Part shown: positions 7,678 through 16,645 of the stretch, piece after piece
Layout: each line of letters opens with the position of its first letter
Position numbering within the stretch: the first letter of the stretch is position 1
DNA from: Lutibaculum sp963816555
GTDB lineage: Bacteria; Pseudomonadota; Alphaproteobacteria; Rhizobiales; Tepidamorphaceae
Length of the DNA stretch: 64,000 nucleotides
Reading direction: 5' to 3'
Assembly: GCA_963816555.1 (NCBI GenBank)
Contig: CAWFLD010000002.1
Location: 124,001 to 188,000 of the forward strand
Position numbers and translations under genes: made by a program
The notes under the pieces: generated by a model
Told to the model about the DNA's origin: nothing
What the model saw: the letters and a program-made list of their open reading frames with translations, nothing else
Databases searched by the model: none

Positions 7678-8831
7678 ACGAGCGCGCCGACATCCCCTTC
7701 CTCATCGACTGCATGCAGTTCTCGAACTGGTCGGAGACGATCTTCCGCCAGTTCCGCGAGGCGGGCATCGCGGCGGTCCACGTGACGATCGCCTATCACG
7801 AGGACTTCCGCGAGACGGCGGGGCGGATCGCCGAATGGAACCGGCGCTTCGAGGCCTTTCCCGATCTGATCGTGCACGCCCGCACGGCCGCGGACGTCGA
7901 GCGCGCCCACGCCGAGGGGCGGACGGCGATCGTCTTCGGCGTCCAGAACCCGTCGCCGATCGAGGCCGACATCGGGCTCGTGGAGGTCTGCCACACGCTC
8001 GGCGTGCGCTTCATGCAGCTGACCTACAACAACCAGAGCCTGCTCGCGACCGGCTGCTACGAGGCGGAGGACGCCGGCATCACCCGCATGGGCCGGCAGG
8101 TCATCAGGGAGATGAACCGGGTCGGCATGGTGATCGACATGTCGCATTCGGCGGAGCGCTCGACCCTCGAGGCGATCGAGCTGTCGCAGCGGCCGATCGC
8201 CATCACCCACGCGAACCCGGCCTGGTGGCACGCGGGCCTGCGCAACAAGAGCGAGACCGTGATCCGGGCGCTCGCCGCGAGCGGCGGCATGCTCGGCTTC
8301 TCGCTCTATCCCCATCACCTGAAGGACAAGTCGGCCTGCACGCTCGAGAGCTTCTGCGGCATGATCGCGAGGACGGCCGAGATGGTCGGCGTCGAGCATC
8401 TCGGGATCGGCTCCGACCTGTGCCAGGATCAGCCCGACAGCGTGGTGGAGTGGATGCGCAACGGGCGGTGGACCAAGGACCGCGACTTCGGCGAGGGCTC
8501 GGCCAGTCATGCCGGCTTCCCGCCGCCGCTGCCGTGGTTCAGGGACAGCCGCGGCCTCCACAACATCGCACGCGGCCTTCGCGAGACCGGGTTCTCGGCC
8601 GCCGAGGTGGAGATGATCATGGGGCGGAACTGGCTGCGCTTCTTCAGGGAGTCGTTCGGGCCCGCAGGGAGCCGGGCTCCCGGCCGGGGAGGCGCCGCAG
8701 CCCGCGGTGGCCGGCCGTGGCGACTGAGGCGGCGGCAGACGCCGCGCGGGAGCAGGGCTCCGCGGGCCTGCGGCCGCCCGGGACCGTCATGCGGCTTCAG
8801 CGCATGGGCTCGTTCTTTCCCTCGCGCCTGA
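7674..8831 (+). CDS. Peptidase M19 (membrane dipeptidase)-like protein with altered metal site
   Basis: This is a TIM-barrel protein of the renal dipeptidase family, 385 residues as called. The late metal and substrate motifs are recognisable: IDMSHSAERSTLEAIELSQRP, then ITHANPAWWHAGLRNKS and LGIGSDLCQDQPD. The usual N-terminal DGHND metal motif is replaced by IDCMQFSNWS, and the bridging-glutamate region reads VFGVQNPSPIEADIG. Related dipeptidase-like genes occur beside dimethylglycine/glycine-betaine catabolic genes in pseudomonads, so a non-peptidase role in betaine breakdown is plausible. The last roughly 50 residues are low-complexity Arg/Gly/Ala and overlap the next gene, so the true end may be near 8727 after a frame error. 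Confidence 0.8.
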   Translation: MNERADIPFLIDCMQFSNWSETIFRQFREAGIAAVHVTIAYHEDFRETAGRIAEWNRRFEAFPDLIVHARTAADVERAHAEGRTAIVFGVQNPSPIEADIGLVEVCHTLGVRFMQLTYNNQSLLATGCYEAEDAGITRMGRQVIREMNRVGMVIDMSHSAERSTLEAIELSQRPIAITHANPAWWHAGLRNKSETVIRALAASGGMLGFSLYPHHLKDKSACTLESFCGMIARTAEMVGVEHLGIGSDLCQDQPDSVVEWMRNGRWTKDRDFGEGSASHAGFPPPLPWFRDSRGLHNIARGLRETGFSAAEVEMIMGRNWLRFFRESFGPAGSRAPGRGGAAARGGRPWRLRRRQTPRGSRAPRACGRPGPSCGFSAWARSFPRA

Positions 8832-10430
8832 GCTTCATGCCGACGCTCCTGCGCCGCCTCGCCCGCGAGCGCTGGACCTTCCATCGCCGCGAGGCGGATC
8901 TCGACGCGACGGGCACGGGCCACGCCGTCTACGAGGCGCGGGGGCCGGAGCGCAGCTACTGCCTCGTCGCCTTCTCGCAGGAGCTCGAGCCGGAGCGCCG
9001 CACCGACCGCGTCATCGCCGAGGCCTGGGACGCGACCTTCGTGCTGTTCGACGGGATGCCGGGGCCGGACGACATCGAGCGCCTGCGAGCGAACGCGCCG
9101 CTGCCAGGAGGCCGGCCGCTACCGCTCCTCCGAGATCGTCCTGTCGCGGGCGAACCGCAGCGTGCGGCTCTTCGCGCACGTGGTCGACAGCCTCGCGGCG
9201 GGGCGCCAGCCCGAGCCGGCCCGCCTCGCCGAGGTCGGCTACCTCATGCGCACGACGGCGGTCTACGGCAACGGCAAGTTCGGCATCGCCGACCGCGGCC
9301 GGATCGCCGAACGCCCGGAGATCTCCGGGCCGTTCGGCGCGGAGATGCTGGCGGTCTACCTGATCCGGCTCTTCACCCTCGACCTCGTCGAGCACGTCGC
9401 GCGCGTCCGCGCGCCGGACACGTTCGTGCCGCTCGCCCCGCAGCTCAAGCGCATGCTCGGCATCGGCAACTCGACGGGCCTCGGCATGGCGCCGTTCCTC
9501 GTCAGCCATCCCGTCCTGCTCAACAACTGGGTGGCGGCGCGCGAGACGGCGCTCGCCCGGGTCCGCGGCATCGGCCGCGTCGCGCCCGAGGACGTCGCTG
9601 GCTTCCGCCGGCTGCTGACTGCGGCACGGGCCCATGTCGCGGAATGGCGGGTCGGCGATCCCGTCCAGTCGGCGCGCATCGCGCGGCTCGAGACCGACCT
9701 GATGGCGCTCGACGCCTGGGCCGCGCGCGAGGCGGCAGATCCGCAGCCCTCTCTGTGGGACGTTCTCTACCGGCGCGCCGAGGAGCGCCTTTCGGTCGAG
9801 GCGCAGGAGCTCCTCGTCTCGCTCCTGATCGAGCCGCACGGCGACCTCGTCGACGACCTGACGGCCACGATGGCCTCGCGCGAGGTCGAGACGCTCGACC
9901 CGGCGATGCCGGCCGGCCGGCTGCGGCAGATCGTCGAGACGGTCTACGCCTGGGCGCTCGACGTCGACCTCGCGGCGCCGGGCGCGCAGAAGTTCTTCTG
10001 GTACGTCTCGGAGGAGAAGCTCGAGCCGCGGCTCGGCGAGCGCGAGGCCGAGCCCGGCGCCGACCGGGAGATGCCGCTGGCGGTGGCCCGCGACGTCCAG
10101 GCGCTGGCGGCCATGCTGCGGGACTGCGGCGCGGAGACGAGCTGCGCCGAGCTCGTGATGCGGCGGCCGGACCTGCGCCACGTCGTGGTGCGCGCCCAGA
10201 CGGTGGCACGGCACCCTTACGGCGAGATCCGCGACAGCCTGGTCGATGCCGCCTGCCTGCCGATCGACCTCCTGCGCTGCAAGCTGTCCTTCTTCGGGGC
10301 CTCGAAGTTCGATCCCAAGTCCGACCGCTGGACCCGCATCACGATGTTTGCCGGGGCGCCGCTCCCCGGGGAGATCGCGGGCGAGGGGGGCGACTGGTTC
10401 GTGCTCGGGCCGACGGTGCCGCGGTCATGA
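8789..10430 (+). pseudogene. Conserved protein of unknown function, one frameshift (probably intact in the organism)
   Basis: The gene encodes about 547 residues if repaired. The N-terminus (MRLQRMGSFFPSRLSFMPTL) runs in one frame to about 9105, where an extra C in CTGCCAGGAGG moves the coding frame. The continuation RYRSSEIVLSRANRSVRLFAHVVDSL then runs unbroken to the stop at 10430. The protein is mostly alpha-helical in appearance, without signal peptide or clear membrane segments. I do not recognise a named domain, but large hypothetical proteins of this kind accompany M19-like and DUF3726 genes in betaine-type loci. The stop overlaps the next start (ATGA). A GTG at 8717 is an alternative start. 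Confidence 0.65.
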
Positions 10431-11104
10431 TCGTCTCGCTGAACGAGGTCGAGGTGACGATGCGCAAGGCCGGCGGGGGCGCCGGCCTGCCGCCGGGCGT
10501 CGCCGCGGAGCTCGGCCGGGCCGCGGCCTGGCTCGCGGCGGCCGGCCTGTCGCCGCTCGACCTGCCGCTCGCCGCGCTCCGCGCGCTCGACATAGGCGAG
10601 GCCTCCGCGCTGGCGGAAGACGCGGGCGGTCGTCCGGCCTCGGTCTGCTTCGCCGGGCTCTCGGCGCTCGACCTTCTCGCCGCCGGCGGAGAGGACGCCG
10701 CGGCGGAGACGGCGCCGCTCGACGTGCCGGCGCTGATGGTCGCCTACGCCGCCTGCGCCAGCGAGACCGTCGGGCTTTCGTGCCGCATCCGGTGGACGCA
10801 CGCCGGCGAAGCGCCGGTCGAGGCATGGGTCGCATCCGGCCGCGCCCGCGGCCTGCCCGAGGGCTGGGCCGTGCCTCGCGGACCGGCGGCGGTCGCGCTC
10901 GTCCGCACGGGCGAGGCGATGGGCGGCGAGATGCGCGATGCGCTCGGCGATCCCGCCGCGCGCCGGGCCGTGCTCGACGCTGGCGTGACCGTCTCCGACA
11001 CGCTGTGGCGGGAGGCGGGCCGCCTCGCCGCGCGCATCCTCGTGCCGGCGACCGAAGCCTCCCGTGCGCGGGGCGCGGGCGCCGGGCTGATCGACACGGA
11101 CTGA
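10427..11104 (+). CDS. DUF3726 domain-containing protein
   Basis: This 225-residue protein begins MIVSLNEVEVTMRKAGGGAGLPPGVAAELG, the characteristic opening of DUF3726 proteins, and is rich in Ala and Leu helices with no transmembrane segment. The family has no assigned biochemical function. It overlaps the preceding gene by four bases and is followed 21 bases later by the Ldh-type oxidoreductase, so it is an integral member of this catabolic operon. The opening helix and the SETVGLSCRIRWT segment near residues 105-118 are the most distinctive parts. Confidence 0.75.
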   Translation: MIVSLNEVEVTMRKAGGGAGLPPGVAAELGRAAAWLAAAGLSPLDLPLAALRALDIGEASALAEDAGGRPASVCFAGLSALDLLAAGGEDAAAETAPLDVPALMVAYAACASETVGLSCRIRWTHAGEAPVEAWVASGRARGLPEGWAVPRGPAAVALVRTGEAMGGEMRDALGDPAARRAVLDAGVTVSDTLWREAGRLAARILVPATEASRARGAGAGLIDTD

Positions 11105-11125
11105 GACGACGGGAAGGAACGGCAC

Positions 11126-12148
11126 ATGTCCGAGAGGACGCTGAGCGTAGAAGAGGTGGAGCGGCTGGCGCGGGCGGCGCTCGAAGGCGCGGGCACCGCG
11201 CCGGCGGCCGCGGCCTCGCTCGCGCGCGCCGTCGCGGCCGCGGAACGCGACGGCATCGCCAGCCACGGCCTGCACTACGTGCCGATCTATTGCGAGCACG
11301 TGCAGTGCGGCAAGGTCGACGGCCGCGCCGAGCCGACGGTGGAGCGCACGCGGCCGGGCGCCATCCGCGCCGACGCGGCGACGGGCTTCGCGCATCCGGC
11401 GATCGACATGGGCTTCGAGGTGCTGGTGCCGGCCGCCCGCGAGCAGGGATGCGCCGCGCTGGCGGTGCACGACTCCTACAATTGCGGCGTGCTCGGCTAC
11501 CACGTCGAGCGGCTGGCGGAGGCCGGCCTCGTCGGCCTCGGCTTCACGAACTCGCCCGCCTCGATCGCGCCGCTCGGCGGCACGACGCCGGTCGTCGGCA
11601 CCAACCCCTTCGCGCTCGCCGTGCCGGACGGGGAGGGGGCGGCCGCGCTGGTCATCGACCAGAGCGCCAGCGTCGTCGCCAAGAGCGAGGTGATGGTGGC
11701 GGCCCGCGAGGGGCGCCCGATCCCGGAGGGCTGGGCGCTCGACGCGGACGGCCGCCCGACCACCGACCCGCAGGCGGCGCTCCAGGGCAGCATGGCGCCG
11801 AGCGGCGGCCACAAGGGCTTCGGCGCCGGCCTGATGGTCGAGATCTTCGCCGCGGCGCTGAGCGGCGCCACGCTCGGCAAGGACGCGAGCCCGTTTTCCG
11901 GCCCGAAGGGCGGGCCGCCGCGCACCGGCCAGTTCTTCCTCGCGCTCGATCCGGATGCCTTCTCGGGCGGCGCCTTCGCCGGCCGGGTCGACGCCCTCGT
12001 CGCCGCCATCGAGGCGCAGGAGGGCGCCCGGGTGCCCGGTTCGAAGCGGGCGGCGAACCGCCGGCGGATCGCCCGGGAGGGGGTGCGCGTCCGCGAGGAG
12101 CTCTTGCAGAAAATCCTGCCTTACTGCACCGCGTTTCAACTAAACTGA
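11126..12148 (+). CDS. Ldh family NAD(P)-dependent oxidoreductase
   Basis: This 340-residue enzyme belongs to the malate/L-lactate/ureidoglycolate/piperideine-carboxylate reductase family, which is unrelated to classical lactate dehydrogenases. Family landmarks are IASHGLHYVPIYCEHVQCGKVD, the catalytic-loop region AALAVHDSYNCGVLGYHVERLAE, the cofactor-binding TNSPASIAPLGGTTPVVGTNPFALAVP, and GHKGFGAGLMVEIFAAALSGA. Known substrates include 2-oxo acids, delta1-piperideine/pyrroline-2-carboxylates and sulfolactate. With an aldehyde dehydrogenase in the same operon and a betaine/proline-type importer downstream, reduction of a cyclic imino acid or oxidation of a hydroxy acid is plausible but unproven. 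Confidence 0.9.
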   Translation: MSERTLSVEEVERLARAALEGAGTAPAAAASLARAVAAAERDGIASHGLHYVPIYCEHVQCGKVDGRAEPTVERTRPGAIRADAATGFAHPAIDMGFEVLVPAAREQGCAALAVHDSYNCGVLGYHVERLAEAGLVGLGFTNSPASIAPLGGTTPVVGTNPFALAVPDGEGAAALVIDQSASVVAKSEVMVAAREGRPIPEGWALDADGRPTTDPQAALQGSMAPSGGHKGFGAGLMVEIFAAALSGATLGKDASPFSGPKGGPPRTGQFFLALDPDAFSGGAFAGRVDALVAAIEAQEGARVPGSKRAANRRRIAREGVRVREELLQKILPYCTAFQLN

Positions 12149-12172
12149 AAGACCCGAAAGATCTTTCAGTTT
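12142..12172. promoter_or_regulatory. Perfect 11-base inverted repeat before the betaine-type importer
   Basis: The arms AAACTGAAAGA (12142-12152) and TCTTTCAGTTT (12162-12172) are perfectly complementary around a 9-base loop. The left arm contains the stop codon of the Ldh-type gene, and the importer operon starts 60 bases downstream. No T-run follows, so a simple intrinsic terminator is not convincing. The TTCAG/CTGAA half-sites recall the palindrome next to lysR at 6127-6141, so a regulatory site or an RNA-processing hairpin are both possible. Confidence 0.5.
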
Positions 12173-12231
12173 GCCTTCAAGCGGAGCCTGCGCGACGCTT
12201 CAATGTCCAGAGAAAGAGGGGAACAACGACC

Positions 12232-13248
12232 ATGACCATCGGATTTGGACGGACGGCAATCGCCGTCGGTCTCGTCGCGGCGGGCGCGCTGCTGTCTGCG
12301 CCGCAGGCAAAGGCGGCCGATTGCGGCTCAATGGGCAAGATCTCCATCGCGGAGATGACGTGGCTGTCCGCCAGCACGCTGGCCCATATCGCCGACCGCA
12401 TCCTCGACAAGGGCTATGGCTGCCAGACGGAGGTGGTGCCGGGCGACACGGTGCCGACCGCGACCAGCATGCTGACGAAGTCCGAGCCCAACATCGCGCC
12501 CGAGCTCTGGGTCTCCACCGCCCAGTCGATCTGGGACAAGATCATGGACAAGGGCAACGTCTACAAGGCCGGCGACATCTTCTCCGAGGGCGGCCAGGAA
12601 GGCTGGTGGATCCCGAAATACGTCGCCGAGGCGCACCCGGAGATCAAGTCGGTCACCGACCTCAAGGACAACTGGAAGGTGTTCGCCGAGGCGGCCAACC
12701 CGGACAAGGGCCGGTTCTACGGCTGCCCGCCCGGCTGGGGCTGCGAGATCATCACCAACAACCTGTTCAAGGCGCTGGACCTCGGCGAGACCTACGAGCT
12801 GTTCTCGCCTGGCTCGGGGGCGAACCTGAAGGCCTCGATCGCCCGCAAGGCCGCCCGCAAGGAGCCGATCGTCGCCTATTACTGGGGCCCGACGGACGTC
12901 ATCGGCAAGTACGACCTCGTGCGGCTCAAGATGCCGGACTACGACCCCGAGAAGTTCAAGTGCCTGACGGATCCCAACTGCGAGAACCCGCAGGTGACGG
13001 GCTGGAAGACCGGCGAGGTGGCCGTGGCCGTGACGAGCGACATCAAGGAGAAGGCGCCTGACGTCGCCGACTTCCTGTCGAAGTTCCAGCTGCCGAACGA
13101 CGTCGTGAACACCGTCCTCGCCTGGGGCGACGACAACTCGGCGAGCCCCGAGGACGTCGCCACGCACTTCTTCAAGGAGTACGGCGACGTGTGGACGAAG
13201 TGGCTGCCGGACGACGTGGCCGAGAAGGTGAAGGCCTCGCTCGGCTGA
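12232..13248 (+). CDS. Glycine betaine/proline-type ABC transporter substrate-binding protein
   Basis: This is a 338-residue periplasmic protein of the ProX/OpuAC family. The signal peptide is MTIGFGRTAIAVGLVAAGALL ending at AQAKAAD. The mature part has the family's Trp-rich ligand segments (ISIAEMTWLSASTLAHIADRIL, PELWVSTAQSIWDKIM, EGWWIPKYV, PIVAYYWGPTDVIGKYDLVRL); tryptophan boxes in these proteins cage quaternary ammonium groups. Cysteine pairs (YGCPPGWGC, KCLTDPNC) may form periplasmic disulfides. An upstream AGAGGGG serves as ribosome site. It heads a three-gene importer with the permease and ATPase that follow, and lies directly downstream of the oxidoreductase operon. Confidence 0.92.
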   Translation: MTIGFGRTAIAVGLVAAGALLSAPQAKAADCGSMGKISIAEMTWLSASTLAHIADRILDKGYGCQTEVVPGDTVPTATSMLTKSEPNIAPELWVSTAQSIWDKIMDKGNVYKAGDIFSEGGQEGWWIPKYVAEAHPEIKSVTDLKDNWKVFAEAANPDKGRFYGCPPGWGCEIITNNLFKALDLGETYELFSPGSGANLKASIARKAARKEPIVAYYWGPTDVIGKYDLVRLKMPDYDPEKFKCLTDPNCENPQVTGWKTGEVAVAVTSDIKEKAPDVADFLSKFQLPNDVVNTVLAWGDDNSASPEDVATHFFKEYGDVWTKWLPDDVAEKVKASLG

Positions 13249-13265
13249 GCGATCCACGGACGACA

Positions 13266-13291
13266 GGCGGGCGGCGCACCGGCGCCGCCCG
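13266..13291 (+). terminator. Intercistronic GC hairpin after the binding-protein gene
   Basis: GCGGGCGGCGC and GCGCCGCCCGC form a perfect 11-base stem around the tetraloop ACCG, 17 bases after the binding-protein stop. There is no T-tract. In binding-protein-dependent importers such hairpins often partially terminate or protect the upstream mRNA so that binding protein exceeds permease; that role is inferred here. Confidence 0.6.
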
Positions 13292-13345
13292 CGCTCTCCC
13301 GGCCCTGATCAACGAGCTTCGACCTCGCCGAAGAGGATGACGGCC

Positions 13346-14218
13346 ATGGCCGCCGCGTTTCCCGAACTCATCGACACGCGCGCCCTGCGCATCGCGATCG
13401 ACGATTCCTTCAACTGGGTCGTCGTCCAGTGGGGCGAGGCGCTCGAGATCGCCTTCCTGCCGGTGCTGCGCATGCTCAACGGCATCGAGCACTTCCTCGA
13501 ATGGCTGCCGTGGTACGTCACGATCCTCGCGATCTCGGGGCTCGCCCATCTCGCGACGAAGAGCTGGCGGGTGACGGTGAGCACCGCGGCGATGATGTTC
13601 CTTCTCGGCGTCGCGGGCCTCTGGGAGCCGGCGATGGCGACCATCGCCCTCATGCTGACGGCGACGCTGCTGGCGGTCGTCATCGGCATCCCGATCGGCA
13701 TCGCGATGGCCCGCTCGGACCGGCTGACCGCGGTTCTGCTGCCGGTGCTCGACATCATGCAGACCATGCCGATCTTCGTGTACCTGATCCCGTTCGTCAT
13801 GCTGTTCGGCCCCGGCAAGATCCCGGCGCTGCTGGCGACGATCGTCTTCGCCGTGCCGCCGGTGATCCGCCTGACCAATCTCGGCATCCGCCAGGTCGAC
13901 GCCGAGGTCATGGAGGCCGTCACCTCGTTCGGCGCGACGCCCCGGCAGCGGCTGCTCACCGTGCAGATCCCGCTCGCCATGCCGACCATCATGGCCGGCA
14001 TCAACCAGACCACGATGATGGCGCTGTCGATGGTGGTGATCGCCTCGATGATCGGCGCGGGCGGCCTCGGCTACCAGGTGCTGCAGGGCATCCAGCGGCT
14101 CGAGGTGAGCCGCGGCCTGCTGGCGGGCCTGGCGATCGTCTTCCTCGCCATCATCTTCGACCGCATCGCCCAGGCCTATGGCCGGCGCATGCAGCAGCAC
14201 CTCAACGTCGAGATGTGA
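13346..14218 (+). CDS. Glycine betaine/proline-type ABC transporter permease
   Basis: This 290-residue inner-membrane permease of the ProW/OpuAB type has several hydrophobic helices (for example WYVTILAISGLAHLA, AMMFLLGVAGLWEPAMATIALMLTATLLAVVIG, IPALLATIVFAVPPVI). The EAA-type cytoplasmic loop reads VMEAVTSFGATPRQRLLTVQIPLAMPTIMAG. The ATG at 13346 is preferred because AAGAGG lies nine bases upstream; an in-frame ATG at 13337 directly abuts that site. It overlaps nothing, but the ATPase begins four bases after its stop. The partner proteins show it imports a betaine, proline or related zwitterion. Confidence 0.92.
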   Translation: MAAAFPELIDTRALRIAIDDSFNWVVVQWGEALEIAFLPVLRMLNGIEHFLEWLPWYVTILAISGLAHLATKSWRVTVSTAAMMFLLGVAGLWEPAMATIALMLTATLLAVVIGIPIGIAMARSDRLTAVLLPVLDIMQTMPIFVYLIPFVMLFGPGKIPALLATIVFAVPPVIRLTNLGIRQVDAEVMEAVTSFGATPRQRLLTVQIPLAMPTIMAGINQTTMMALSMVVIASMIGAGGLGYQVLQGIQRLEVSRGLLAGLAIVFLAIIFDRIAQAYGRRMQQHLNVEM

Positions 14219-14222
14219 GACG

Positions 14223-15401
14223 ATGACGGCAACCGACCAGTCGAAGATCTCCATCGAGCACGTCTACAAGATCTTCGGGCCCGACCCCGAGGCGGCGATG
14301 GCGCGCGTGCGGGAGGGGCTCGGCAAGGCCGAGCTCCTGGAAGAGGCGGGCCACGTGCTCGGCATCCGCGACGTCAGCCTGTCGATCGCGCCGGGCGAGA
14401 TCTTCGTCGTGATGGGGCTCTCGGGCTCGGGCAAGTCGACGCTGATCCGCCACGTCAACCGCCTCATCGAGCCGACCTCGGGGCGCATCGTGGTCGACGG
14501 GGAGGACATCCTGACGCTCGGCGCGAGCCGCCTCCGCGACCTCCGCCGGCACAAGATCTCGATGGTCTTCCAGCGCTTCGCGCTCCTGCCGCACAAGACG
14601 GTCATCGAGAATGTCGCCTATCCCCTCGAGATCGGCGGCACGGCACGGCGCAAGGCGCGCGAGCATGCGGCCGAGCAGATCGCGCTGGTCGGCCTCGACG
14701 GCTACGAGGACCGCTACCCCCGGCACCTGTCGGGCGGCATGCAGCAGCGCGTCGGCCTGGCGCGGGCGCTGGCGACGGACGCCGAGATCCTGCTGATGGA
14801 CGAGGCCTTCAGCGCGCTCGACCCGCTGATCCGCACCGACATGCAGGAGCAGCTGAAGGGCCTGCAGGAGCGGCTGCACAAGACGATCATGTTCATCACG
14901 CACGACCTCGACGAGGCGCTGCGGATCGGCGACCACATCGCGATCCTGAAGGACGGCGAGCTGCGCCAGGTCGGCACCGGCGAGGAGATCCTGCTCCACC
15001 CCGCCGACGACTATGTCGAGCGCTTCGTGCGCGACGTGAACCGGGCCCGGGTCGTCAAGGTCGGCAGGCTCGCCGAGCCGTGCCCGACGGTCGAGGCCGG
15101 GGCGGACGAGGCCTCCCGCCTGCGCAGCGCCATGGCCGGCTCGAACGCCGCCGCGGGCTTCGTGCTCGAGGACGGCCGTCCGGTCCGCGTCGCCACCCGC
15201 CGCCTTCTCGACATGGGCGCCGCCCCGTGCTCCGGCAGCACGCTCGATGCGGCCGAGACGGTCGCCGGGCACCTGCCGATCGAGGACGCGCTTCCGACCC
15301 TGGCCGCCGCCGATGCGCCGCTGGCCGTCGTGGACGGCGACGGCCGGTTCCTCGGCGTGCTGACGTCGCGGTCGGCGGTCGAGGGCCTCGCCCGCCGGTA
15401 G
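14223..15401 (+). CDS. Glycine betaine/proline-type ABC transporter ATP-binding protein
   Basis: This 392-residue ATPase is of the ProV/OpuAA type. Walker A is GLSGSGKST at about 65-73, the Q-loop MVFQRFALLPHKT, the signature HLSGGMQQRVGLARAL and Walker B ILLMDEAFSALDPL. The long N-terminal extension (EHVYKIFGPDPEAAMARVREGL) is typical of ProV. The C-terminal part from about residue 285 has two weak CBS-like repeats (VLEDGRPVRVATRRLL, APLAVVDGDGRFLGVLTSRS), which in OpuA sense ionic strength or nucleotides. It is the last gene of the importer; the LacI gene converges on it about 70 bases downstream. Confidence 0.93.
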   Translation: MTATDQSKISIEHVYKIFGPDPEAAMARVREGLGKAELLEEAGHVLGIRDVSLSIAPGEIFVVMGLSGSGKSTLIRHVNRLIEPTSGRIVVDGEDILTLGASRLRDLRRHKISMVFQRFALLPHKTVIENVAYPLEIGGTARRKAREHAAEQIALVGLDGYEDRYPRHLSGGMQQRVGLARALATDAEILLMDEAFSALDPLIRTDMQEQLKGLQERLHKTIMFITHDLDEALRIGDHIAILKDGELRQVGTGEEILLHPADDYVERFVRDVNRARVVKVGRLAEPCPTVEAGADEASRLRSAMAGSNAAAGFVLEDGRPVRVATRRLLDMGAAPCSGSTLDAAETVAGHLPIEDALPTLAAADAPLAVVDGDGRFLGVLTSRSAVEGLARR

Positions 15402-15469
15402 CGTGCGGGCACGGGCTTTCCCCTTGCGCGAGGGACAGGCAGCCGCTCGGCTCCCCTGCATGCCGCCGA

Positions 15470-16534
15470 TCATTCCGGAGGGGGCAGGTTCTCCCGGAAC
15501 ACCACGTCCATCGTGATCGCGGGGCGCGGGCCCGTCGCGACCGGCTCGCCCTTCAGGAGGTCCTGCACCGCCGCGAGGATCGAATCCGGGCTCGAGTTGA
15601 TCAGCACGTCCATCGTGCCCTCGATGAGGAGCGCGCGCGTGTCGGCGGTGAGGCCGTGGCCGATGAAGATGACGTCGGTGCGCTCCCGCTCGCGCAGGGC
15701 CCTGGCGATGCCGTCGGAGGAGCCACCGACGTTGTAGATGCCGACGAGGTCGGGGTAGGCCTCCAGGATCGCGTGCGCGTGCCGGTAGTTCTCGTCCCGG
15801 TCGTCGTGGCCCTCGCGCATGCCGACGACCTTGAGGTGCGGGAAGAGCTCTTCGAGGATGCCCAGGAAGCCCATCTCGCGCTCGGAGTGGGCGCGGTACT
15901 TGCGGCTGCCGGCGACGAGCGCGACGTTGCCCCGAGCCCCCGCGAGAAGCGGCCCATGAGATACCCCGCCGTCCGGCCGGCCGCCTGGTTGTCGAGGCCG
16001 ACATAGGCGCAGCGGCTCGAGTTCGGCAGGTCCGAGACGATCGTCACGAGGCGCTTTCCCGCCGCGCTCAGCTCCTCGACCGCCTCGCGGACGGCGGGAT
16101 GCTCGATCGCCATGAAGGCGATGCCGTCCGCCCACGCCGCATGGTGGCGCAGGGCCTTGGCCAGCGCATCCGCGTTGAAGCTCTCGATGAAGAAGCAGCG
16201 GACATTCGCCACCTGCCTCAGGCGGGGGCCGGACATCGCCCGCGCCTTGTCGCCGAGCAGGCGCAGATAGGGGTTCGTGCCGGTGGGCAGGAGGAAGACG
16301 ATGTTCGCCGGCCGCGGCTCCGAGATCCGCTCTCGATCCTGCTCGCTGAGGATAGCCGAGCCGGATCGCCTCGCGAAGGACGCGGCTGACCGTCGTCTCC
16401 TTGACGCCCTTCCGGCGGTTGAGCACCCGGTCGACCGTTGCCGGCGACACGCCGGCCGCGGCGGCGACGTCAGCCATCAGCGGCCGCGCCGCTCCTTCTC
16501 TGCGCGATACTGAAGACACATCAAAACCAATCAA
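15470..16534 (-). pseudogene. LacI family transcriptional regulator, frameshifted (likely sequence errors)
   Basis: The N-terminal LacI helix-turn-helix is clear (MADVAAAAGVSPATVDRVLNRRKG). The sugar-binding domain is split over frames: near 16365 and again near 15945 the frame changes while homology continues (CFFIESFNADALAKALRHHAAWADG..., then GNVALVAGSRKYRAHSEREMGFL... IYNVGGSSDGIARALRER... DVIFIGHGLTADTRALL). Repaired length would be close to the usual 340 residues. It is divergent from the TRAP/RuBisCO-like operon and should repress it in response to a sugar acid. The start is uncertain: TTG at 16534, or the later ATG of MADVAAAAG, which would remove the N-terminal 19 residues. Confidence 0.8.
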
Positions 16535-16587
16535 GAAATTCGCTTTGACGGAAGTAAGATTTGTTCGTAGCGTCCTGTCAACAGCGC

Positions 16588-16599
16588 GTCTCGCGAGAC
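16588..16599. promoter_or_regulatory. LacI-type operator palindrome (candidate)
   Basis: GTCTCGCGAGAC is a perfect 12-base palindrome with a central CG, the symmetry typical of LacI-family operators. It lies 53 bases upstream of the LacI gene and 46 bases before the divergent TRAP gene, overlapping where a dctP promoter would sit. A ribosome site GGGAGGA at about 16631-16638 precedes dctP. Confidence 0.55.
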
Positions 16600-16645
16600 A
16601 CGAGGCCGCAGATAAATATCAAAAATCATCATGGGAGGATGACCG

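Noticed and set aside
12142..12172. Classical rho-independent terminator
   Set aside because: The hairpin is perfect, but only three Ts follow and the next operon is co-oriented, so termination is not shown.
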